Source: Myxococcaceae bacterium
Lineage (GTDB): Bacteria; Myxococcota_A; UBA9160
NCBI GenBank assembly: GCA_905339255.1
Contig: CAJPFO010000085.1
Location: 1 to 64,000 of the forward strand
Length of the DNA: 64,000 bases
Direction: 5' to 3'
Shown here: one piece after another, positions 55,943 to 64,000 of the stretch
Layout: the number at the start of each line of letters is the position of its first letter
Position numbering within the stretch: the first letter of the stretch is position 1
The notes under the pieces: model-generated
What the model saw: only the letters and a program-made list of their open reading frames with translations
The model's database searches: none
Told to the model about the DNA's origin: nothing
Translations under genes and position numbers: made by a program

Positions 55943-57490
55943 ATGCATTTCGCGGCCAAGGTGGCATTCGGGGTGGCCGCAGCAGCGTTGCTGCCGCTCA
56001 CGGTGGCGTTTCCGGCGTCGGCGCAGCAGAAGAAGCCGAACATCTTGATCATCTGGGGGGACGATATCGGGCAGTTCAACGTCAGCGCCTACAACATGGG
56101 CATGATGGGCTACAAGACGCCGAACATCGACAGCATTGCGCGTCAGGGTGCAGTCTTCACCGACTGGTACGGCCAGCAGAGCTGCACCGCGGGGCGTGCT
56201 GCCTTCATCACCGGGCAGTCGCCGATCCGCACCGGTCTCACGAAAGTCGGCCTGCCGGGCGCACCCGAAGGAATGAAGAAAGAAGATCCGACGATCGCCA
56301 CGCTGCTGAAGGCACAGGGATATGTCACTGGCCAGTTCGGCAAGAACCACCTCGGCGACCGTGACGACATGTTGCCGACTGCGCACGGCTTCGATGAGTT
56401 CTTCGGAAATCTGTACCACCTGAACGCCGAAGAGGAGCCGGAGAACGCGGACTACCCGAAGAGCCCCGAGTTCAAGAAGAAGTTCGGCCCGCGCGGCGTG
56501 ATCCACAGCTTTGCCGACGGACGCGTCACCGACACCGGACCGTTGACGCGCAAGCGGATGGAAACCATCGATGACGAGGTGATGGCAAAGTCTCTCGACT
56601 TCATCGAGCGCGCGAAGAAGTCGGAAAAGCCATTCTTCGTTTGGTGGAACTCCACGAGGATGCACGTCTTCACGCACCTCAAGGCCGCTTCCGAGGGAAA
56701 GACGGGACTCGGAATCTACGCAGACGGCATGGCCGAGCACGACGGCCACGTCGGCCGGTTGCTGGCGAAGCTCGAGGAACTCGGTCTCGACCAGAACACC
56801 ATCGTCATGTACTCGACCGACAACGGCGCCGAGACCTTCACTTGGCCCGACGGCGGAACCACCATGTTCCGTGGTGAGAAGAACACCAATTGGGAAGGCG
56901 GCTACCGCGTGCCCACGATGATCCGGTGGCCGGGAGTCATCGAGCCGGGCATGGTCGTGAACGACATCGCGGCGCACGAGGACATGCTGCTCACCCTGGT
57001 GAATGCGGCAGGAGGCAAGAACGTCGCGGAGAACCTGAAGAAGGGCACCCAGATCGGTGGCCGCAGCTACAAGGTCCACCTCGATGGTCACGACCTCGGG
57101 CCGGCGCTCCGCGGTGAGGCCCCGTGGCCGAGACGGGAGTTCATCTACTGGACAGACGACGGCCAAGTTGCCGCGCTGCGGTACGACAACTGGAAGATCA
57201 CATTCCTCGAGCAGAAGGGCGAAGGCCTGAGGGTCTGGCAGGAGCCGTTCACGCCGCTTCGGGCGCCGTTGATCACCAATCTGCGCATGGACCCGTTCGA
57301 GCGAGCCGAGGCCGAGCACGCCATGGGCTACCAGCGCTGGTACATGGAGCGCATGTTCACGATCGCTCCAGCCGGCGCTTACGTCGGTCGGTGGCTGCAG
57401 AGTTTCAGGGAGTTTCCACCGCGGCAGAAGCCGGGCAGCTTCAACCTCGAGCGCGTGATGGAGACGGTCTCGAAGTCGGCGCAGAACTGA
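55943..57490 (+). CDS. Exported arylsulfatase, CTAGR-type
   Basis: This type-I sulfatase (515 residues) has a signal peptide ending PASA. The metal-binding motif NILIIWGDDIG (Asp40-Asp41) is followed by QQSCTAGRAAFITGQ. That is the catalytic Cys81 to be oxidised to formylglycine, but with Ala in place of the usual Pro-Ser of CxPSR. STDNGAE and FRGEKNTNWEGGYRVP are the C-terminal metal and substrate regions. GC and codon use (for example TTG, TTC-poor segments) are lower than in the neighbours, suggesting horizontal acquisition. GGAGG precedes the ATG. Confidence 0.92.
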   Translation: MHFAAKVAFGVAAAALLPLTVAFPASAQQKKPNILIIWGDDIGQFNVSAYNMGMMGYKTPNIDSIARQGAVFTDWYGQQSCTAGRAAFITGQSPIRTGLTKVGLPGAPEGMKKEDPTIATLLKAQGYVTGQFGKNHLGDRDDMLPTAHGFDEFFGNLYHLNAEEEPENADYPKSPEFKKKFGPRGVIHSFADGRVTDTGPLTRKRMETIDDEVMAKSLDFIERAKKSEKPFFVWWNSTRMHVFTHLKAASEGKTGLGIYADGMAEHDGHVGRLLAKLEELGLDQNTIVMYSTDNGAETFTWPDGGTTMFRGEKNTNWEGGYRVPTMIRWPGVIEPGMVVNDIAAHEDMLLTLVNAAGGKNVAENLKKGTQIGGRSYKVHLDGHDLGPALRGEAPWPRREFIYWTDDGQVAALRYDNWKITFLEQKGEGLRVWQEPFTPLRAPLITNLRMDPFERAEAEHAMGYQRWYMERMFTIAPAGAYVGRWLQSFREFPPRQKPGSFNLERVMETVSKSAQN

Positions 57491-57587
57491 TCGAAGCGCC
57501 GCAGCAATCGAGAAGCGGCCGCCGCGCGCTCTGGCCCGCAGGCGCGGTTCGGACGGAGGCCCCGGAGTAGGACCTGTCGGGTAAAAA

Positions 57588-57603
57588 TAGTCATCCTTGA
57601 CTA
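57588..57603. promoter_or_regulatory. Perfect palindromic operator upstream of tetR and the radical-SAM operon
   Basis: TAGTCA-TCCT-TGACTA is a perfect 6-bp inverted repeat with a 4-nt spacer, flanked by A-tracts and T-tracts (AAAA left, TTTT right), in an AT-rich patch. The TTGACT part could also be a -35, with TATTCG 17 nt downstream as -10. Position and shape are typical of TetR autorepression. Confidence 0.7.
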
Positions 57604-57631
57604 GTTTTCCCGGTTGGGGTATTCGGAGCTC

Positions 57632-58276
57632 ATGAATGCGTCGCCTGCCGTCGCCGCCATGCCCCGACGCGTCCAGGCCCGGGGCGAGGCCACGCGTCTT
57701 CGCATCCTCGAAGCAACGCTCGCCTGCATCGCCGAGGAGGGTTACGAGCACACCAGCACCGTCCGCGTCTGCGAACGCTCGGGCGCTTCGCGCGGTTCGC
57801 TGCTGCACCAGTTCTCGACCCGCGCCGAGCTGATGGCAGCCGCGGTCGCATACCTCTTCGAGCGGCTGACCGCGGATTACGTCGAGGCCTTCGCCGCGCT
57901 CCGCGCCGACGCGCTCCAGAGCGCTGCCCGGCGCATCGAAGTCGCGGGCGAGCTGCTGCTCGCAGGCTACGCAGATCCGCGCCTCGCTGCGGTGCTCGAC
58001 ATCTATGCGGCGGCTCGAACCGATGCGGACCTCATGGCCGCCCTGAAGCCGGTCGCCGCCCGGCACCGCGAGGTCGTCTGGGGGCTGGCGCACGAGCTCT
58101 TCCCGGCAATCGCGACTTCGAAGCGCACCGCGCGGCGCCTCGCGGTCGCACTCGATGCGCTGCAGGGTCTCGCGTTCCGAAGCGTCGTGAACCCGGAGGG
58201 CGCCCGTGACACGATCGAAGGGGCGCACGAGCTTCTCGTCGAAGTCTTCACCCGCGCTGCGACGGAATCCGCATGA
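57632..58276 (+). CDS. TetR-family regulator of the radical-SAM cluster
   Basis: The helix-turn-helix is in EATRLRILEATLACIAEEGYEHTST, then VRVCERSGASRGSLLHQF. The ligand domain is uncharacterised. Length is 214 residues from the ATG at 57632; a TTG at 57614 and an ATG at 57659 are alternatives. The perfect palindrome 29 nt upstream is probably its own operator. The next gene follows after 117 nt on the same strand, so the regulator likely controls that cluster. Confidence 0.88.
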   Translation: MNASPAVAAMPRRVQARGEATRLRILEATLACIAEEGYEHTSTVRVCERSGASRGSLLHQFSTRAELMAAAVAYLFERLTADYVEAFAALRADALQSAARRIEVAGELLLAGYADPRLAAVLDIYAAARTDADLMAALKPVAARHREVVWGLAHELFPAIATSKRTARRLAVALDALQGLAFRSVVNPEGARDTIEGAHELLVEVFTRAATESA

Positions 58277-58393
58277 ACCATCCGATCCGGATCGCCGTGC
58301 GTGCCCGCAGGCAAGAATCCCTCGAAGCGGGTGTTCGACACGACCGTGATCACGCACCCCAGCAGTCGACGCCACCAGAAGAGGAGCTGCCAG

Positions 58394-59689
58394 ATGCGAG
58401 AGGACCGAGTCATCACGCCGGAGCACATCTACGCGAAGGCGAGGATCTTTTCCGAGGGCGCGATCATCGACGGAGAAGACACTCCGCCGTTCGCACAAGG
58501 CCTGGGATACCTGGCGAAGGCTCGCCGTCGCAACAACCTCTGCACGATCCCACCGATCGCACCACAGCCTCCCGAGATCGCGCCCGAGCAGGTGGAGGCG
58601 ATCTGGTCGGCCACGTCACGCGTTCTGAAGGCATCGGCGAGCGAGTCGAAGCCGAGCTCGGGAATGAGGTTCACCTTCGACGGATCCGGCCTGACCACCT
58701 TCGTGCACGCAAACCCGTACTCGAGGCTCGTCGTCGAGCAGGACGGCGACCGGGTGACCGTCATGGACGGGAAGCACGTGCTCGTGAGCGGACTCGCCGA
58801 CGAGTCGTTCGATTGGCTGGACGAGCCGATCTCGAACGGGCTGCCGGCGTCGACCTTCCTGCCCGGAGCCTCGAACGAGATCCTCAACCTGATCTTCTAC
58901 CTGTCGTGCGACAACTACAACACCGGGCGCGGATGCAAGTACTGCAATCTGTTCTCCAACCCGCTCTCCCAGATGAGCGACGTGTTCCCGATGGCACTGC
59001 AGGAGAGCTGGGCGAAGCACCAGGCAGAAGCCGTCAAGGTCGCGATCGATCACGGCTGGAACGGACACATCGCATTGAGCGGCGGCGCCCTTCCTCCCAG
59101 CGCGCGGGCTCGATATCTCGATCTCATGAGGCTGTCGCTCGAGGCGCTGCGGAAAGAGCTCGGTGAACGGGTCTTCGAGGAGTTGGACATCGTCTACAAC
59201 CACTATCCCCCGGAGCACTTCGAAGACATGGCGGAGTGGAAGAAGATGGGGATCAAGAGAACGGCGATCGACCTCGAAGTCATGGACCCCGCCTACTTCC
59301 CGGTGATCTGCCCCGGGAAGGCGGTCTACAAGCCGCATTCCTTCTGGAAGGACGCCCAGGATGCATCGGTCGAGGTCTTCGGTTCGTTCGCCAATACGAC
59401 GGGCAACATCGTTCTCGGAATCGAGCCGATGTCGAGCGTGCTGAACGGCATCGAAGAGCGCCTTGCCCGCGGCGTGATGCCGAGGCCCGTCATCTTCTGC
59501 TCGGCGCCGAACTCGGAATACTGGGGCTTTCGTCCGCCCACCGCGGATTGGCTGATGGAGGTCACGGAGCGGATGGCGACCCAGTACGTCGAGCACATCG
59601 ATTTCGGGGTCGATTCCGGGCCGATCGCGACCGGGCCCACGATGCTGGTGTTCGACATGATCAATCAGAAGCGGCAGAGCGCCGCATGA
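58394..59689 (+). CDS. Radical-SAM-like protein with CX8CX2C motif
   Basis: The protein (431 residues) has SCDNYNTGRGCKYCNLFSN with Cys172, Cys181 and Cys184. This is CX8CX2C, not the canonical CX3CX2C, and most like the CX9CX2C type of Elp3. Downstream, GHIALSGGALPPSAR resembles the GGE-like SAM-binding strand of radical SAM barrels, and IDLEVMDPAYFPVICPGK and FGSFANTTGNIVLGIEPM are later barrel strands. The N-terminal domain (1-160) is unassigned. It probably generates a 5'-deoxyadenosyl radical to modify a lipid-like or acyl substrate. The ATG at 58394 follows GGAG by 7 nt. Confidence 0.8.
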   Translation: MREDRVITPEHIYAKARIFSEGAIIDGEDTPPFAQGLGYLAKARRRNNLCTIPPIAPQPPEIAPEQVEAIWSATSRVLKASASESKPSSGMRFTFDGSGLTTFVHANPYSRLVVEQDGDRVTVMDGKHVLVSGLADESFDWLDEPISNGLPASTFLPGASNEILNLIFYLSCDNYNTGRGCKYCNLFSNPLSQMSDVFPMALQESWAKHQAEAVKVAIDHGWNGHIALSGGALPPSARARYLDLMRLSLEALRKELGERVFEELDIVYNHYPPEHFEDMAEWKKMGIKRTAIDLEVMDPAYFPVICPGKAVYKPHSFWKDAQDASVEVFGSFANTTGNIVLGIEPMSSVLNGIEERLARGVMPRPVIFCSAPNSEYWGFRPPTADWLMEVTERMATQYVEHIDFGVDSGPIATGPTMLVFDMINQKRQSAA

Positions 59690-59780
59690 CCGCGGGGGTC
59701 CGGACGAAGCCGAGCCGCCCGTCGCGGCAATCGGATGCCCCGACCCGGCGCGCGTCCACCGCGAACGAGCGAGGTCCTCG

Positions 59781-60728
59781 ATGGCCAGGCGCACTCTGAA
59801 CGAACGAGACATCCCCGGCGCGCTGCTGGCGGGCGCCCGTTGGCTCGTGAACCCGGTCTCGGAAGGAGGCGCGAAGCAGGTCCCGCGTATCAAGCTCCTG
59901 GCGGCCGGCCCGGAGATCCTCGCCGACATCGACCGGATGCGGACCCATCCGACCGGCAAGCGGATCCTCGACGAGCGGCCCGATCTCGGCACGGCCCTCT
60001 CGGACTCCGACACCTTGAAGGCCATGCCCGCAGGAAGCCTCGGCCGGACGTTCTACGACGCGATCGAGATCCCCGGAGGCATTCCCGGCTTCCTCCTGGC
60101 GGCGACGATCTACAAGGACGGGTTCTTCGATTCCTTCGAGATGAGCGAGGAGGCGCAGTACTACATCGCACGCTCCCGGTGGCTTCACGACCTCTTCCAC
60201 ATCGTGACCGGGTACGGCACCGATCTGCCGGGAGAGGGACTCCTCATCTACTTCGCGCTCGGCTACGAGCACCGTTTGCCGTACTGGGCGGCGTCGATCG
60301 CTCCCCTCGGCATCGGCCCGCGATTCTTCATCCGACCGAGTGTCGGACAACGACGTTGGCGAGCGCTCCTCCGGGACGCCCATTCGCGCGGGCTCGCGGC
60401 CAATCGGGTCTGCCCGCCCCAGTGCGTCCCCTGGGAGGAGCTGCTTCCGCGCCCCGTGGCGGAGGTCCGCGCGGAACTCGGCATCGTCCCTTTCCCCGAC
60501 GATACCTCGCGCTGGCTCGACCACAGCTGGTTCGGGCGCCAGGCGGCGACGGGCTTCGGTGCCTACCCGAGATCGGCAAAGCGCGCACGGCTCGCCCTGG
60601 CCATCGTGAAGGCGGGCGTCGACTACCGGGATCTCTACCGCTTCAGCGACGAGAAGACGCGCGAGCTGTTCGACCTCGCCGCCGCAGGCGCCTCCGCCGA
60701 AGCGATCCGCACTGCCGCGGCGGCCTGA
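59781..60728 (+). CDS. Coq4-family protein
   Basis: The protein (315 residues) has RWLHDLFHIVTGYGTDLPGE, the zinc-binding motif HDxxHx11E of Coq4 (His136, Asp137, His140, Glu152). In ubiquinone synthesis Coq4 catalyses oxidative C1 decarboxylation of the quinone ring. The N-terminal region has the usual helical lead (IKLLAAGPEILADIDRMRTHPTGKRIL). Here it stands beside an acetoacetate-decarboxylase-family gene and acyl-CoA dehydrogenases, not Coq genes, so a different substrate is likely. It follows the radical-SAM gene by 91 nt. Confidence 0.88.
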   Translation: MARRTLNERDIPGALLAGARWLVNPVSEGGAKQVPRIKLLAAGPEILADIDRMRTHPTGKRILDERPDLGTALSDSDTLKAMPAGSLGRTFYDAIEIPGGIPGFLLAATIYKDGFFDSFEMSEEAQYYIARSRWLHDLFHIVTGYGTDLPGEGLLIYFALGYEHRLPYWAASIAPLGIGPRFFIRPSVGQRRWRALLRDAHSRGLAANRVCPPQCVPWEELLPRPVAEVRAELGIVPFPDDTSRWLDHSWFGRQAATGFGAYPRSAKRARLALAIVKAGVDYRDLYRFSDEKTRELFDLAAAGASAEAIRTAAAA

Positions 60729-60756
60729 CCCTTTACGGCGCCGAGAGGAGGTACTG

Positions 60757-61545
60757 ATGAGCGGCGAGCTTTTCCGGGGCGTGAAGCAGTTCGAGTTCCC
60801 GAGCCCGGCCGACGCCCCACGGCTCGGGAAGGACTCGTACAGGATCCCCGTCTACTACTACGACAACTCGTCGCTCACCGTGATCCATACGGCGTCGACG
60901 GCTCGAATCCGGCCGTACCTGCCCGACCCGCGAATGCACCCGCTCGAGCTCACTCCGGGTCGCTCTCTCGTGGCGTTCACCGCGTTCGAGTACCGCAAGA
61001 CGGACATCGACCCGTACAACGAATTCAGCATCGCGATCCTGATCAACTTCGACAAGGCCGTCATTCCCGGTCTATCGGTGCTACGCCAACTGCTGAGCAA
61101 CGTCTTTCATGCCCACGTATGGCACCTGCCGGTGACGACCGAGATCGCCCGCTACGGCGGTGTCGAGCTCTACGGCTATCCCAAGTTCGTCGCCGATATC
61201 GCGTTCACTCGCGCCAGCGGACACGCGGAGTGCGCGCTCTCCGAGAACGGGAGGCTCATCCTGCGGCTGCGCGGGCGGGAGCTTCCGACGCGGCCGGGCA
61301 AGACCGTGCGCTTCAAGACCTACCCGGTGAAGGACGGCATCACCCTTTGCGGCAACGTCTACACGCGGCACGTGCGCTTCGCCGAGTCGCGCCGCGGGGC
61401 AGACTCGAGCTTGACGATCGGGACGGACCATCCGATCTGCGCCGAGCTGCGCGGCATCGAGCTGGGCGAGAAGGCGCTGGTCTACCAGTACAGCGCGGAG
61501 AACGAAGCCATTCTCTTCGGCCCCCACAACCTGATCGACGACTGA
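60757..61545 (+). CDS. Acetoacetate-decarboxylase-family protein
   Basis: The protein (262 residues) has YGYPKFVADIAF with the Schiff-base Lys (~143) of the family. SLVAFTAFEYRKTDIDPYNEF carries the conserved Glu (~89), and ELYGYPK is canonical. Members include acetoacetate decarboxylases and Schiff-base hydratases/aldolases. Its position next to Coq4 and acyl-CoA dehydrogenases suggests beta-keto-acid decarboxylation of a pathway intermediate. A strong AGGAGG ribosome site precedes the ATG, 28 nt after Coq4. Confidence 0.88.
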   Translation: MSGELFRGVKQFEFPSPADAPRLGKDSYRIPVYYYDNSSLTVIHTASTARIRPYLPDPRMHPLELTPGRSLVAFTAFEYRKTDIDPYNEFSIAILINFDKAVIPGLSVLRQLLSNVFHAHVWHLPVTTEIARYGGVELYGYPKFVADIAFTRASGHAECALSENGRLILRLRGRELPTRPGKTVRFKTYPVKDGITLCGNVYTRHVRFAESRRGADSSLTIGTDHPICAELRGIELGEKALVYQYSAENEAILFGPHNLIDD

Positions 61546-61552
61546 CCCGGCG

Positions 61553-63055
61553 ATGCGCTTGACCCGCCAGGAACGGCGCGAGTACCTGCGGCGCGAACCT
61601 CGCGTCGACGGGGTGATGAACAGCGTCGAGGGACTGGCGGAGCTTCCGCGCGTGGTCCGAAGGGACATCTGCACCGCGGTGGCGCTGGCGCGCAAGTTCA
61701 ACGACCTCGTCGTCCGCCCGGTGTACCGCGAAATCGACGAGCGAGTCCGGCGTGACCACGACTTCCTGCCTCACGACTTCATTCGCACCGCCAACCGATG
61801 GGGCCTGTTCTCGCTGTGGATCCCGAAGGTGCTCGGCGGTGGCGGCCTCGACTTGCTGTCCCTCTACCCGTTCCTCGAGGAGGTCTCGTCGGTCTGCGTC
61901 GGACTCGCCAACGTGATCGGCGTCCACTACCTCGGCGTCAGCACCCTCGCAGCGAGCTGGAACGTGCGCCTCATGGACGTCATCTACCGGGAGGTGAGCC
62001 GGGCCTCCCACGGCGACGACGCCTGCCTGATCTCGCTCGCGATCACGGAGCCACTCGCGGGCACCGACATGGAGGAGCCGGAGCTGCTCCAGCGGGCGCG
62101 CATCGGGACCGTGGCGACGCGCACGGCGGGCGGTTGGGTTCTCGACGGCCGCAAGGTGTTCATCTCCAACGGCCACGTTTCGACGTGGCACATGGTCATC
62201 GCGTACGGCGACCGTCGCAACCCGCTCGAAACCGCCGTCATGGCAGCGGTTCGAACGGGAACGCGGGGCTTCCGCTTCGGGGCGCACGAGAAGAAGATGG
62301 GGCAGCGCGCCTGCGTGGCGAGCGAGCTGGTCTTCGACGAGTGCTTCGTTCCCGATGAGCTCATCTGCGCTGCACCGGCGGCCTTCGCGGAGTGCGTGAA
62401 GGACCCGAGGCAGATCACCCAGGACATGATCGACTTCGTGGTGGCGTCGTCGCGCGCGGGAGTGGGAGCCTTCGCCACCGGCGCGGCGCGTGGTGCGTAC
62501 GAAGCGGCACTCGCGCTCGCCTGCCGCACGCACGTGGATGGAGACCTCCTCGTGAACCGCCAGGAAGCGCAACTCGCGCTCGCCGAGATGTACCGCAACG
62601 TGAACATGGCGAGAACGCTCTATCTCGAAGCGGCCTACGCGAATGCGCTGCGTGGGATGTTCCGGGACCTCTACGGGCGTGCGGTGCATCTCCTCGCGCG
62701 GCTCACGCCGCGCTGGTGCTTCACCGCCTTCCTCTCGCCGCTCTTGCGCCGGGAGTCGCTGAGCGAGCGAATCCGGCGGCGCGCCTTCGACGGCTACGGG
62801 GAGGAGGACGGCCGTGTCGCCTCGGGATGGGCGTCGATCGCGAAGTTCTCGTGCAGCGACCTGGCCATCCGCAACTGCGACATGGCCATGGACCTCGTGG
62901 GCGCGGAGGGGCTGCGCCTCGACGGCGGAGTGGAGAAGCACCTCCGCGACGCCAAGCTCCTCCAGATCTACGAGGGCACGAACGAGCTCAACCGGCTGAA
63001 CCTCTTGAAGACCCTCGTGGTGCCGAACGTACCGGAAGCGCGGGTGTTCGAGTGA
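61553..63055 (+). CDS. Acyl-CoA dehydrogenase
   Basis: This flavin-dependent dehydrogenase (500 residues) is longer than usual because of an N-terminal extension and an insertion (~375-425). LAITEPLAGTD and GWVLDGRKVFISNGHVS are FAD/substrate motifs. The C-terminus has IYEGTNELNRLNLLKTL with the catalytic Glu. It starts 7 nt after the acetoacetate-decarboxylase-type gene and overlaps the next gene by 4 nt. It belongs to the same transcript. Confidence 0.92.
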   Translation: MRLTRQERREYLRREPRVDGVMNSVEGLAELPRVVRRDICTAVALARKFNDLVVRPVYREIDERVRRDHDFLPHDFIRTANRWGLFSLWIPKVLGGGGLDLLSLYPFLEEVSSVCVGLANVIGVHYLGVSTLAASWNVRLMDVIYREVSRASHGDDACLISLAITEPLAGTDMEEPELLQRARIGTVATRTAGGWVLDGRKVFISNGHVSTWHMVIAYGDRRNPLETAVMAAVRTGTRGFRFGAHEKKMGQRACVASELVFDECFVPDELICAAPAAFAECVKDPRQITQDMIDFVVASSRAGVGAFATGAARGAYEAALALACRTHVDGDLLVNRQEAQLALAEMYRNVNMARTLYLEAAYANALRGMFRDLYGRAVHLLARLTPRWCFTAFLSPLLRRESLSERIRRRAFDGYGEEDGRVASGWASIAKFSCSDLAIRNCDMAMDLVGAEGLRLDGGVEKHLRDAKLLQIYEGTNELNRLNLLKTLVVPNVPEARVFE

Positions 63056-64000
63056 CCCTCGGCCCGTCGGAGTACGAGGCGCTTCGCGAGCTCGGCGCTT
63101 CGTTCGCGCGGCGCGAGCTCTCGAACGATCGCGAGACGCACGACCGCCATCCGATCACACCGCTCTGGGACGGCGTGTTGCGGCGCGCCTCGGAGCTGGG
63201 GTTCTTCGCCATGACGCTCGGCGAGCGGCACGGTGGCAGCGGCGCAGGCACGACGGCGCTGGTTCCGTTGTGCGAAGAGATCAGCCGTGTCGACGCAAGC
63301 CTGGCGGGCGCGATCTTCGCCAACGCCGCCGCGATCGAGGTCGTGAACGTCGCGGCCGAGTCGTCGGACTGCACGCCGGCTCTGGAATCGATCTCGACGG
63401 CCGGCGCGCTACCGCTGGCATTCGCGGCGTGCAGCTCTCCGGTGGAGTCCGTCCTGCCTTCGGAGCGACCGGCGGGCCCGACCGTCGCGATCACCGGATC
63501 GGCACGCAACGTCTTCCTCGGAGGCGTTGCAAGGTATGCGGTGATTGCGGTCGGGGGCGACGCCGGTCGTTCGTACGTCTTCGTCGATCTCCACGCACCG
63601 GGCGTCCACGCTTCGCAGCCGGTGCCCTGCATCGGCTTTCGCGCCTGCCCGATGGTGGACCTCTCCTTCGACGGCGCCGTTGCGTTCTCCATTGGAGCCG
63701 CAGGTGGCGGACTCGAGCTCTTTCGCCGCATGGCGGAGCGGCTGGCCCCGGCAGCCGCCGCGATCTCGCTCGGCATCATGAAGGGTTGCTTCGACGAGGC
63801 GCACGCCTACGCGCAGGAGCGCCGTCAGGGAGGCCGCCGCATCCTCGACTGGCCGGCCGTGGCCGCGATGCTCGGTGAGATGTCCGTGGACATCCTCTTG
63901 GGCGAGACATGCCTGCTCGCAGCCGCGCAGGGCGGTGCGGAGACGGATGCATCCGCGCTGGCAGTGCGGCTCGGCGAGTGGGCGTGCCGGGCCACCACCG
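63052..64000 (+). CDS. Second acyl-CoA dehydrogenase-like protein, cut by right edge
   Basis: The protein begins with GTG overlapping the upstream TGA (GTGA) and is open to the window end, so the C-terminus is missing. The first 316 residues have LGFFAMTLGERHGGSGAG and ALVPLCEEISRVDASLAG, typical of the N-terminal helical domain of acyl-CoA dehydrogenases, then a beta domain (FRACPMVDLSFDGAVAFSIG). The usual TEPxxGSD is not seen: the matching region reads CSSPVESVLPSERPAG, so it is a diverged member, perhaps a non-catalytic partner or subunit of the preceding dehydrogenase. Confidence 0.82.
   Translation, partial: MTLGPSEYEALRELGASFARRELSNDRETHDRHPITPLWDGVLRRASELGFFAMTLGERHGGSGAGTTALVPLCEEISRVDASLAGAIFANAAAIEVVNVAAESSDCTPALESISTAGALPLAFAACSSPVESVLPSERPAGPTVAITGSARNVFLGGVARYAVIAVGGDAGRSYVFVDLHAPGVHASQPVPCIGFRACPMVDLSFDGAVAFSIGAAGGGLELFRRMAERLAPAAAAISLGIMKGCFDEAHAYAQERRQGGRRILDWPAVAAMLGEMSVDILLGETCLLAAAQGGAETDASALAVRLGEWACRATT

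Noticed and set aside
57597-57632. Leaderless transcript for the 57.6-kb TetR
   Set aside because: TTGACT-17-TATTCG would put the start of transcription at the ATG, but the -10 is weak and other start codons are possible.

Overview
The window is about 70% GC, densely coded, and has short intergenic gaps, GTG and TTG starts and many 4-nt stop/start overlaps. It looks like chromosomal DNA of a Gram-negative bacterium of the deltaproteobacterial/Myxococcota/Binatota type. Supporting signs are lipoproteins, PEP-CTERM sorting signals, hybrid histidine kinases, many TetR regulators and several acyl-CoA dehydrogenase and beta-oxidation sets. The lineage is an inference from gene content; no rRNA, tRNA or phylogenetic marker was found. 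No CRISPR array, transposase, integrase or phage gene was seen.

Region 1-17 kb is mostly housekeeping and signalling. It holds a Gly-rich exported protein cut by the left edge, a phosphotransferase with its DUF6285 partner, and a minus-strand lhr-nei-asd operon (helicase, DNA glycosylase, aspartate-semialdehyde dehydrogenase). An esterase, two tandem hybrid histidine kinases, a YedK/HMCES-type abasic-site protein and a Gfo/Idh/MocA oxidoreductase follow. Region 17-30 kb is accessory metabolism: three TetR regulators (17.2, 23.8 and 29.3 kb), a double thioredoxin-fold protein, an SDS-type alkylsulfatase, a C45 autoproteolytic hydrolase, a saccharopine-dehydrogenase-like protein and a large lipoprotein. 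Directly behind that lipoprotein lies a decayed acyl-CoA ligase fragment joined to a PrmC-like methyltransferase, and then a GH10 xylanase without a signal peptide.

Region 30-38 kb is a compact, probably co-transcribed lipid-degradation operon: long-chain-type acyl-CoA dehydrogenase, a peroxisome-style multifunctional enzyme (SDR + R-specific hydratase + two SCP2 domains), an SCPx-type thiolase, a VLCS/FATP-type acyl-CoA ligase and an HpnA-like epimerase. Together they would activate an acyl chain and carry it through a complete beta-oxidation cycle of the D-bifunctional type. A palindrome between this operon and the divergent tetR is a likely operator.

Region 38-52 kb is rich in exported proteins: four PEP-CTERM substrates, a DUF3604 lipoprotein, an amidohydrolase lipoprotein and a lower-GC lipoprotein. 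The PEP-CTERM set includes a second GH10 xylanase whose reading frame is broken by one UGA exactly at a conserved cysteine. Region 52-57.5 kb has an SDR, a DUF2092/DUF6515 pair, a membrane protein, a 123-bp diverged repeat of the SDR gene and a lower-GC arylsulfatase.

Region 57.6-64 kb (running off the right edge) is the most novel-looking block. A TetR gene with a perfect palindromic operator precedes a radical-SAM-like protein with an unusual CX8CX2C cluster motif, a Coq4-like protein, an acetoacetate-decarboxylase-family protein and two acyl-CoA dehydrogenases. The order and spacing suggest one regulated pathway acting on an acyl or prenyl-type substrate, but its product cannot be deduced from sequence alone.
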